Assembly (NCBI GenBank): GCA_963402885.1
Contig: OY727099.1
Coordinates: forward strand, 14,620,001-14,684,000
From: Antedon bifida
Lineage: Eukaryota; Echinodermata; Crinoidea; Comatulida; Antedonidae
Length of the DNA stretch: 64,000 nucleotides
Reading direction: 5' to 3'
Shown: one piece after another, positions 45,130 to 55,900 of the stretch
Layout: each line of letters opens with the position of its first letter
Position numbering within the stretch: the first letter of the stretch is position 1
Made by a program: the position numbers and the translations under genes
Notes under the pieces: model-generated
Database searches by the model: none
Seen by the model: the letters and a program-made list of their open reading frames with translations, nothing else
Told to the model about the DNA's origin: nothing

Positions 45130-48100
45130 TTAGCTTGAAAGTTGCTGAAGAATGCTTTCCTTTTCTTTATTCAATGATTCCAATATATGTTTGTTTTTTT
45201 CCAAACGACTTTGAAGACACTGCATAAGAGGTCCAGTTAAAACTTCAAGCTGGTGACATACAGATTTGGTAAATACTACATATTTGTAAAAGAAATACAA
45301 AAAAAAAATTATTTTATGAATAACCTATTTTTAACCACATTTTTATAGTAAGTCACACAAATGGTCTGAGGAATTTAGAATAAAGATTGGTTATCAATGA
45401 ATTAATGGGAGACCATTAATCCTGATTAAAGCCTGAATTACTGTTTCTTGAAACATAGTGACAGAGAAATTTCCTTTATTTTTGTTGGATGGTCACAAAC
45501 AGTAAAAAAACTGTCCATTGAAATAAAGGGAATTAAATATTACAATTTTAGAAATATCTTGTCCGTAGACAACAAAGCCCGGATTAGCTTTTTACAGCAC
45601 TATTTTCATAGAGTATTTTGTAGATCTTGAGAACAGTCTACAAAATCTACTGACATTTGTATTAAAATCAACTGCTAACATCTGATTTTACATTACCTGC
45701 ACTATTGTGTACATCATTTAGAATCCGATTGTCACAAACCATGTTCCCCTCGTTTAATTGATCCATTTCTTCAACATAACACAGAAATTAGATATGCATT
45801 ATAAAGACTGGTATTTAAATGTCAATTTTGAGATTTCAGAAACTTGAAGCTTTTCTTTTTTTTGTTTTATCCAATTCACCTCACAAAGAGATAAAAAGAG
45901 GAACTCAAATTAAAAAAAATTGTTTTAAAGGTTTTAGATCTGTAAATTGGCTGGTTTTCAAACAAACATTTAGAATTACACCCTTTATGTAATGACTATA
46001 CCCATTATGTTGGTATACAGTGTACGCAAGACAGTTCATATAAAAGAGGTTTTGTAACCTTGCGGATACGATAACGAAAACAGATACATCACAAAAACGT
46101 GTTCGTTTTCATAAGCCAGTAACACATAGTTTCGCATGGAAACCTAATATTGAGGGCGCCATTCAAAATAGGACTGCGGTAAATTGTGCAGGTACAGGCA
46201 GGCCTAGCGTACTGTAACATCAGAGCGAGTGCAGACTTTCAACACTGCTATTTATCAAAATTGCATTTTTAGTAGATCTTATAATAAATTATCTATGTTT
46301 ATATTATAATCATAATCATTCTTGATTCAATGCAAAATAGACCAAAAACTATACGTTTTGTACTTATGACTGGTGATAATAGAGAGGTTTCGCAATCTTA
46401 CGAATACGATAACGAAAACGGATACGTCACGCACACATATTCGTTTTCGTAAGCCATAAAAAAATCTGTTTCGCATGGCAACGAAATATTGAGGCGCGTC
46501 CAAAATATGACTGCGGTAAATTTGAGCGAAGCGCAGGTACGTGTTGCTTGGTGCTTGGCTGCCTAGGCCTAGCGTAACATCAAAGCGAGTGATGACTTTA
46601 AAAACTGCTATTTATCAAAATTGACTTGGCATTTTAGTAAATTACTTTATTAAATTACTTTCAATAAATCTATAATTATATTATAATCATGAATCATTCC
46701 TGATTCAAATGCAAAATGTGCGAAATAGATCAAAAACTATACTCGTTTTGTAGTTACGAATATGACTGGTGATATTCGTCAACACGAATACGCTTTACGA
46801 ATATGAAATGGGGATCAGCTCAAAAGTTTCACAAATGTATGACGTATCCGTTTTCGTTATCGTATTCGTAAGGTTGCGAAACCTCCCTATTAGCAAACAT
46901 GAATACGCTTTACGAATATGAAATGGGGATCAGCTCAAAAGTTTAACAAATGTGTGACGCTATCATATTCATAGCGTTGCGAAACCTCCCTAATGTCTAT
47001 ATATACACCATGCTGAATATTTGAATAACTACAAATATAGCTTTATACAGTCCTTATATTGCATACCTGCTCTATTGTGTACATCCAAATGGTTGCTTTT
47101 TACTAGCTGGGCCTGATTATATGCATCCTCTTCCTCATCATGTAATATTCTTGGTAGTTGGATCAAAGCATTAAGACATGGCTCATTAATACTCTCATTT
47201 CGTACTATATGAAATGGTATTTCAAGTCTTTCATACCTGTAATTTATACAAAAGCTGTCTGTCAATGATGTGTTTTAGCACAGCCCTTAAACACTGCTAT
47301 TTCATCAATAAAGCAGCTTTACAGCTGAAGTGTCAGTGTTAAATTTTCTCTACAAACAATACAATAAGCCTAAGGTCTATGTCTGGCCTTACAGTAGTTT
47401 GATAGATCAGAAGGTAGGCCTACACTTTTAGGGGTAACAGACAATCAGGCCCAAGTAAATTATAAAAAAAAATAAGGAAGAGAAAAGGCTTACATTGGGG
47501 GTTCACCCTCAGGGCTTTGATTGGTAGATTGGAAACAGGTGACTGTAACATGTCCCAAATTATTGGTTTTGTCATCATGAAAACAAGAGAAAATTAATCC
47601 AACAAATCCCTCATCCATCATTTGATACATAGCTTGAGTTCGAACATCTGTTAGATTTGTGACAACAAAACATAAAAATGTAAAAAGAAAATTACAGTAG
47701 GCAGATTTTCTGGGGTGTCTAGAAAACTAAGACCTAAGATATCTTAGTTTTCTAGATCTAGAAAACTAAGTTATCTTAGGTCTTAGTTTTCTAGATCCGA
47801 TGATGGGTGTCTATTTTTTGGTATACTGTAACAGACTAATACATTTTACATCTAATCTAACAGAGCACATAATTTAAATTAAAAAGTTGTGTAATCAGAC
47901 ACCATTTTGAAAAACGTTTGATGTTTCTAGTAAAACAATATTCATTGTTTGGTTATCCTTTGCTGAATTAACAGTAATGCTAAAAATACCTGGTATATCA
48001 ATGGGCCTGTTCAAAGGAACTCTGAAGTAAAAAAAATCTGTTTAGCTAACTATTATGTTCACCATTGAAAAAAAAAAAGAATGAAAACTTGCCAACATGT

Positions 48101-51100
48101 GAAGGCCAAACAGTAATATGAGGGTGCGAATGATACCACCCTAGAACTCGCAATGGCTTCCCAGTCTGAAGTGCTAATCTGTAAGCAAATTCATGTTAAT
48201 GAAGAAAATTGTATTTTGATGCATTACTCCAGCAGCTCGGTCTTTTCACATTCACCAATAAACCAGATCCTGTGATGGTCGAGGTTTTTATTTGCGTAAT
48301 CTGTGTTGCTGTACTGATTGACTTTTAAATTGTGAAATTGGCACTATAGTGTACTTGGCAGATTGGATTCAGAATTTGTTCTATAAAATTTCATTATATT
48401 GTTCCATTTTCCCGAAAATTACAAGAAAAATGAATATATTCCATTCAAGGCTATGATTTAGATGACATGTGTCATCTGTGTCGTGAGAAAAATAGAAATT
48501 AAAAAGCAATACTTGCAATGCATTGACTTGAGTACCACTCTAACATAATTAAAACTACTAGAGGGGGACTAGAGGGTATGTGTATTTAACTGTGTATATA
48601 ATGCTGTATAACTATGTGGTCCAAAAAATACATTAAACAGTAAAAAGGATATTTCAGCTTGAGAAGCTGCATGTGTAAGCTGCTCTGGTGAAATCTCTAC
48701 TCTGTCTTTACGTTTATCAGATCTTCTCAGCATTATAACAGATACAATATGCACAACACGATTTACATCAACCTATAAACAAATTTCATTTGAATCAATA
48801 CTCTAATAAAGAATTTAAGAATTGTATAACCATGGTATTACAACAAACATTTGGTGCTTCCATGGTAATTCTGTATCTATATATAAATTTACGTAAGGGC
48901 AAAATTCGGTAAATCGCGCATTACTTCTAGAATGTTTACTCAATGGTATTGTATATAAAGTTGTCTCATACTTTCGGTACTGATTTTAACCAGTCCATCT
49001 TGAAAAATACATGCATACAATAATACGAGGATGCTTCGCATTTACCTACAGTGTCTCCTTCTACGATGATTGTTTTTAATAGCTGAAACTGAGTACAGCA
49101 TCATAATGTTGTGCAAAGACTTTCTTTAAAAAATACTATTTTGATTTAATATACGTTTATACAAATGTATTGATTTGCGATTAATGAAACATTCCAATCT
49201 CTAGTCTCAGTATAATTATTTGGTTTAACACAAGTAGGTAAATGTATGGGTCCTTGGGGAATAAACTGAAAACCTTTAGATATAGTATTGCAATACTGAA
49301 AATATGTACAGTATTTACCATTTTTGTCGCCATTTGAATCACAAATTTCTTACTGTGAGTGTGCTGTGGGTACTGTTAGATATATAAACAGATATACAAA
49401 TAAACTTTATTACTGTGAGTGTGGGTAGGCCCTAATTATTCGCATTTACCATCTCCTTCTACGACAATTGTTTTTAATAGCTGAAAACCGGTTGAACAGC
49501 TCGAGTAGGCCTACAGCATCAAAATGTTGAAGACAGGCCGATTTTTTCGATGTATTGATTTGCGGTGAATGGAACATTCCAATTTCTAAAGCCCCTTTCT
49601 CACAGAGCTGTGTGCCAGGAATATTGCGGGAATATACCATTACCATGCCGGTATGGTTTTCTGTTATTATTATGCCGGCATCGACATGACCTGCTTTAGA
49701 CCTAGTAATATTCTAGGGATATTCCCCGCAATGCCAGACGGGCATTCTGTGAGAACGTAACGCCGTTATATTCCGGGGTTATATTTAATTGCCCGTCGAG
49801 GCTTTGACACCTTGCGCGGTGTATCACTTTGGCGCCGATTCAATTATATTAACAATAATAATGTCGAACTGGAGGGATAATGAGATAAGAGAGCTGCTTA
49901 AAATAAGGGGACAAGAAGAAATTGGTAGCATAATCAATAGGCCTAGGCCATAGCTCTTTGTTGGTGACTGACCCTTCGTCGCCTTGTAAATTGTACAGCC
50001 TCCCAAGGTGTTTTACAGATTGCCGATGAAGGCTAATTAATTGCTGTACCTGTATAATATATGCACAATATACTGTTCATAGCATATATTGCATAAATAT
50101 GCTATAAAGGAAGATAATAATCTGTAACTTAAAATTCGTTGCAATATATCGCTAGACAAAAATAATAACAACTAGACATGTAACTCGTCACTTTGACGAG
50201 TTTGGTTTTCCGCCGCGCAAGTGGTGCAACATGAACGTGTAACGACGTACCTTTTAACATTAAGGGATAGGTTGAGGACAAAAGGAAGTGTTCACGTTGG
50301 CATTATGACCTGAACTGAAGAATATGATATGTTGTTATTGCTAAATTCTATTATTTCGATTCATATATAGTATACACAGTATAATCTGTATCCATATCAC
50401 ACAGTGTAGAATAGGTGAAATTACGGGACCCGCTATTTATTGCAAATTTTAACATGTTGACGGTTTTAAAATGAAATGCAAAGGTAGCAATTTCGGAAGG
50501 AAATTATCTCAGCAACAACATATTAACGTCTAGAAGAAATTTGAATACGTGAAATATTGATGCGCGCTCTTTTAAATGTAATGAATTATGACGCAAAAGA
50601 TGAAAATACGACTTTTTTCATTTAACTGGCCATATGATGACGTCACAACATCCGATTGGCAAAATTTTCACATGACTTCGTATCTACAATCCAATAGCTT
50701 CCATAAAACGTTTTAATCGTGATTATCAAATTTTATTCTTACGAGCTATAACAGATTAAAATTTACTGTAAAGATGAAATTAATGCCACACGTAATTTAA
50801 ATTTTTAGGAATGATGACGTCAAAAAAATTAAAATATTTCTAATTCATGCGAAAGACAGTTGATTGACATAGACAATATCAAAATTTGGGTGAAAATGGA
50901 AAACGGATAAGTGGAGATGCGCTCTATTAAATGTGATGAGCTATGACGAAAGATACAAAAATCCTAAATTTTATATTAGCGTGGCCATACGATGACGTCA
51001 CAATGTCCGGTTAGCCATATTAATACATGATCCGATATCTACAACTCATTAACTTCCAGAAAATGTCATCCACAAAAAGTTGACCGTCTAGTTTAGAAAT

Positions 51101-52241
51101 TACGATTGTTTAAAAAAATGCATATTTTAAACGAATTTTTTAATCTTTTCATAAAAAACGCGCGCAAATTGTCCAATTCGACGTGCTCGTATGACGTATC
51201 TTTAAGTCGAAATTGTTTAAAATTTGGTAAAATTACTAGAAAAGGCTGGAAAAACATAAATCACGCGAAAAAAATACGTTTTCAATGCTACGTGCGCACG
51301 CGTGGGAATTTTTGACATGCTTAAAACGACATGAAACGCGTAGAAAATTGATTATAAATTAATTTTGCGCATTTTGAAATTTTAAATGCGCGTGCGCGCG
51401 TAACTTTGTGTAAAACACGCAATTTTTTTTCCACAGAAAGTTAGCGCATGATATAAATTAAACTTTTGCAAAGTTTCAAGTTGAAATGTTATTTGGTTGT
51501 CGAGCTATGTTAAATACGAGAAAATCGTTAAATCGCGCGTACGTCACGTTGCGCAATTGTAAGCATCATGAAAAGCTTCGCTTGACGACGTTACATAAAT
51601 GTCAAAATGTCAACATAGTTAAAAAAATGTTACACAAAAATCATACAGAAAGAAAGAAGATGACAAAAAAGAAGATGATGATGATTTCGTACAATCACAA
51701 GAGGTTTTCCTGCAACTTCGTTGCGGAAAACCAATAAAGGACGGCCACAATAATTATTTTGTCAGAGACTTTTTATTGGCCGAATATGCCCGACTCCTTT
51801 CTCACAGAAAGCCGGTATATACCGGTTATATTTCCGGCACGATAGTCCGATGAGAATGGGTATATGCCGGTAACGATACCGGCACGACGCCAGCACTGTA
51901 CCGGTATATTGCAGGCACATCTGTGAGAAAGGGGCTTAAGTCACAGTATAATTATTTTGGTGTAACACAAATAGGTAAATTTATGGGTCCTTGGGGATAT
52001 ACAGTACAGTATTATTTATAGACCTATAAAACATGAAAACATATTCCATTACTGACCAAAATAAAACATGACCAGTATCATCATCCAGCACATAGCCTAG
52101 TAAGGTAAGTATGAAACTAAAAGTATGAAAACTTACTTCTCCAATGCAAAGTCCCATGATTTCCTCTCGTTCTGTTGACAGAGCATGAGTAAGACATACC
52201 ATATATGCACCTGCTTTTAAATGTACACATGATATTGCCAT
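45130..52241 (-). CDS. brcc3: BRCC3/BRCC36-like K63 deubiquitinase (7 exons)
   Basis: Exons in transcript order: 52241-52137, 48772-48653, 48180-48093, 47647-47494, 47236-47067, 45768-45697 and 45275-45130. Phases agree, giving 284 residues against about 316 in human. It starts MAISCVHLKAGAYMVCLTHALS. The MPN+/JAMM site is complete: the Glu of GLCIGE (residue 35) and H-x-H-x7-S-x2-D in WYHSHPHITVWPSHVD. The C-terminal region (FTKSVCHQLEVLTGPLMQCL, then a Lys/Glu-rich helix) matches the family coiled coil. BRCC36 is the zinc metalloprotease that trims K63-linked ubiquitin in the BRCA1-A and BRISC complexes. The 3.4-kb first intron holds a Harbinger-like element. Intron 2 is AT-AC and intron 3 GC-AG. 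Confidence 0.96.
46382..46887. mobile_element. TA-flanked MITE with GAGGTTTCGCAA termini
   Basis: Inverted ends of about 45 bp: left GAGAGGTTTCGCAATCTTACG plus ATACGATAACGAAAACGGATA, right the near-exact reverse complement. TA lies on each side, as with Tc1/mariner elements. A related left end lies near 46047 (GAGGTTTTGTAACCTTGCGG), a right-end duplicate at about 46900-46995, and a left-end fragment near 63250. It is non-coding, within a BRCC3 intron. Confidence 0.7.
47719..47794. repeat. Nested perfect palindrome
   Basis: Outer 22-bp arms (CTAGAAAACTAAGACCTAAG... and its exact complement) enclose a perfect inner palindrome of 28 bp centred on AGATCT. The word CTAGAAAACTAAG thus occurs four times in alternating orientation. 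It lies in a BRCC3 intron and could extrude as a cruciform. Confidence 0.8.
48181..48652 (-). other. Putative U12-type AT-AC intron of BRCC3
   Basis: Read on the minus strand, the exon ends ...CAAGCTGAA and the intron starts ATATCCTTTT, the exact minor-spliceosome AT-AC donor. It ends ...TTTGCTTAC, and the next exon begins AGATTAGCA. A TTCATTAAC branch site (8 of 9 to TTCCTTAAC) has its branch A about 15 nt before the AC end. The protein reads through with no insertion or loss (SQAE/RLALQTGKPLRV), matching BRCC36. Confidence 0.85.
49590..51936. mobile_element. PIF/Harbinger-like element, no transposase
   Basis: Inverted ends AGCCCCTTTCTCACAGA and TCTGTGAGAAAGGGGCT are flanked by TAA (49587-49589, 51937-51939), the 3-bp target type of PIF/Harbinger. 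A near-identical intron segment at about 49170-49270 keeps the uninterrupted sequence, acting as a paralogous empty site. The 2.35-kb interior is non-coding. It includes two roughly 370-bp repeats with GATGACGTCACAA words (about 50630 and 50990), seen elsewhere in the window, and end-proximal CCGGTAT-rich text. Confidence 0.75.
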
Positions 52242-52950
52242 TGTAGACTTTTGTTATTTTTTCAATTTATAGACTAGGCCCCTACTGTGTAGGGCCACAG
52301 TAGACTTAGTTAGTAGGCTAGCTAGATGGCACGGCGGAGTTCTTCGTTCGACTCTCACACTCTGTTTTCTGTGATGTACTCCTCCTCCTCCTTGCTTGAG
52401 AGCGAAGCAAGTGTACTCACTCACTGCTAACTAGAGGGTATCCCTTGCTGCTGCTGAAAATCAACTTGCATTAGGCTAGACTTCCTTTAGCCTACTAGAG
52501 TTAGCCTAGGCCTAGGCCTAACAACATTAATCAGTTCAACAGACGACCCTGTTACGCAATAATTGGAGGGCCTATATTAACAGATTATTATTATTTATTA
52601 ATCGTATAGCGCCAAAGATCAAATTCTAGGCCTAGTTAGACCTATATCGAAAAGAAGAATTATTAAAATTACGTAGTCACCGGGAATTTCCTGTTGAGTG
52701 TGAGACAAAATTGTGCAGCGCCCTCTATTTAGTATATGTGCAGCGCCCCCTATTTACTTGCGATCTGTTCGTTTGAATTGAAAATTGGCCAATCAGAGTA
52801 ATCTAATTTGCCAACGTCACACCTCACACATGGTGCGCATGGGCGGCACATAAAAGCGTTTGTATTCAAAAAATCATATCATCAGCTCGCCTCTCGCACG
52901 GAAATCAACTATAGAGGAGTTCACCCACCACAAAACAGCTAAAGAAGTAC
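52242..52950. promoter_or_regulatory. Shared head-to-head promoter region, BRCC3 / kinesin
   Basis: The BRCC3 start codon (52241, minus) and the likely kinesin 5' exon (ending 52983, plus) are separated by about 0.65 kb. On the plus side, GGCGGCACATAAAAGCG near 52843-52860 gives a TATA-like ACATAAAAG about 25-30 bases before a likely start. Nearby are GCGCCCCCTATTT and a GCCAATCAGAG CCAAT box (about 52788). I infer a bidirectional promoter. Confidence 0.6.
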
Positions 52951-55900
52951 AGTATTTGCTGTCTTTCTTCAAGTATTTATTTAGTAAGTAGGCCTAGATT
53001 TTCCTCAGCCGCCGTTACATTAGGCTAGGACCCTAACTAGCCTAGGCCTAGCTAGACCTACTAACTAGGCTAGGTCCTAGGCTAGCCTAGGACCTAGCCT
53101 AGTGTTACTGTAGTCCTCTTACTGGCCTAGCTAGTCCAGGCTACAAGGCCTAGGCCAGTAAAAAGTAATAGGCCCGGGCTGGATGGATGATTTAATAATT
53201 TAATTGTTTTTAATCTATCAAGCAAGTTAAAAATTTAGTGCACTCCATAATATTTTTCTTGCGTGTAGCCTACCACCACCCAGGTCCAAGCCAAGTCACA
53301 TTGTCAATAAATAATGTCTCTCACTCAGGACTAATAATAAAATATTGACATTCTTCGAATAAGGTTAAATAAATATTATTTTTTATTTACTAATTTTTTA
53401 ATATATTTTATTGAATTTTAAAATGTTAATACACACAATTGTTTACTTAAAAACGTGATTTTATGTAATTATTTTACCGAAAACGGCCAGCTCAGTGTCC
53501 AGGGAGGGGGCAACATGTTTACATCGTTTTGGCATTCCACAGTATTTGATCCGTGGGTTGTTCATTTCTAAAAGTAGACATAACCTTTTTTTTTATTTTT
53601 CTGATATTTATTTTTTAAGTTATTGAATATTATTAATATTATTAAATATGAAAAAAACCATATTTGATGTTACTGTTTTATCAACAGATACACGGTAGTT
53701 ACTTTGTCTCAATAATAATACATAATTTTAATCAAGTATTTAATTACAATTTTGTTGTTTATTAATTTCATACATGCATTTCAAATATAAATGTCCCGTC
53801 CGCGACGCTTTAGGTGGTTTTTTTTACATTTATTTATTAATTTAGTATTATGCAAAAATCTTGATATTTCATTTTCTCCTCCTGAGGACTATCTCATTAT
53901 ATAATGAGATAGTCCTCAGGAGGAGAATATATATTAGATTATGAATACATTTTTTGAAAATTTACATTATATCTTTTCACTCCACATTTTTACTATCAAA
54001 ATTTATTGAACGACGTATAAATCATATTTATTATTAAATTTGCAGTTAAAATTTTATTAATTAACATTCAGTCATCTAAAACAACAATTTGGCAACATAA
54101 TTAAATAATACAAAACAAATTTTAAAATCTCTTTATTCCTTTTTTTGATTTTCATAATTAATATTGGCCATATATGTATACATTTATTCTACTTTGAATC
54201 TTATTCTTTTTTATTTCTAAGATATTATATTCTCAAATATGTCCTATCCATAACAAAAAAATACTGTGGAATGCCCCCAAAAACGATCATTTTCGGCGAT
54301 GTTTTAAACCTTATATTTCGGAAACTATAAGTCAGATTTTCATTATTATTTCTTTATTTTTAATATTTTATATTATATTAACTTTTGAATATACATTGTT
54401 ATCCCTAATATAAATAGAATTAAAAAGAAAACACCGGCGAAAGTTAGCATAAAAAATAAAGGTTATATTTCAATTTCATCATTTCCCTCATGCCATTATT
54501 TCTACCATTCCACTCATAAACATTCATTATTTGTATACTATTGTACAATTATTAATAAAATATTCCCAAGAAATTGATTCCTATTAATTTATAGATAGAT
54601 GGCTTAGTAATAATTGGCTTAATTAATGAATATTTATTTTGTATTGTTGGGCTTTGATCACCACCCTAGGTTGGCATGGTTTGTTCATTGTTAACTTACA
54701 TAGGTGTTCATTGTGGTCCTTTGTTTTGTTTATGACAGGGTTGTGCCCATGCTGGGTGGCCCTGCCCGGCACTAATAACTTTCATCAATACTTTCACAGG
54801 AGAGGTAGGGGTATAGGTCCTAATTTACTGTATTTCCCCTTTATAATTTATTATTTGATAGTATTGCATGAAAACATATATTGTTTCTGGGTAATTCCCT
54901 TTATATTTTATTTTAAAAAATCAGACATTTTCTACTATTCTATTTTTCAGAACAAGATAAAGTTGGAAATCCCAATATGTCATCAATTGGTCGTGTAAGC
55001 TTTTTGCTATGATTTATTGTTATGTCATTATGCTTGGTTTCCACTAGAGAAACGACACAAGGACATGGATTATTCAAACTGTCTGTCGCTTGCCATCGGT
55101 CAACTCTAGTGGGAACCAAGCATAAGTTTGTATGAAACGATTCATTGATAACACTAACAGTATTTTACAATGTATTCATAATTATGACAACATTTTCACA
55201 ATCAATCATGTCTTTTTAAGCCTCAACCAACTACAGGCATTCATGGTTCAAATGCTCCTGTAGCAAAAGTTTGTCCAACCAGTAAACTGCCAATCATGTC
55301 TAAGCTTCCAAAACCTCAATTTAAACGCCAGTTACCTGAAAATTCACAAAGTAATGCTGCAAAAAAGACAAAAGTAAATGCACCAGAGGTTAAAAAATGC
55401 TTCCCCAAGAAGTCTGTTGAGTTGAGGAAACCAAAAATTGTTGCTAAGAAACTTTCAACGAAAAGAACAGGTACGTGTTTTCATAAAATCAGTACTATTT
55501 TGTATACAGTAATTATGTTACTATAGCTTAAATATGTATGTTGTAATTATGACATTTTCTGTACAAGTTAGGGCAGCCTCCTGAAATAAGCATACTAATT
55601 TAAACTAGAAGGGAGCTAAGACTAAGAGAGCACAAACCTCTGCCTAGCTATGAAACCATCCTTTAACATCTTATGAAAACTTTTTGAGTAATCTTTGCAA
55701 AACACCCTGACCTCATAACTTCTCGCCATTCTGGCTGAGGTAATAATGGTTTGCACTGTCATTTTTTTTCTTGGTGACCATACTGTGGATCAAATATATT
55801 GACTTCTTATCTGTAACTTTGTAAATGTTCACACCATGTGTTTGGTGTGAAAATAAAATTAAAAATTTATTATTAAAAATTTAAATCTAATTAAATGCCT

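Noticed and set aside
54639-54998. 119-codon frame upstream of the kinesin start
   Set aside because: It overlaps the real exon in a different frame; the kinesin ATG at 54977 with its phase-matched splice is better supported.
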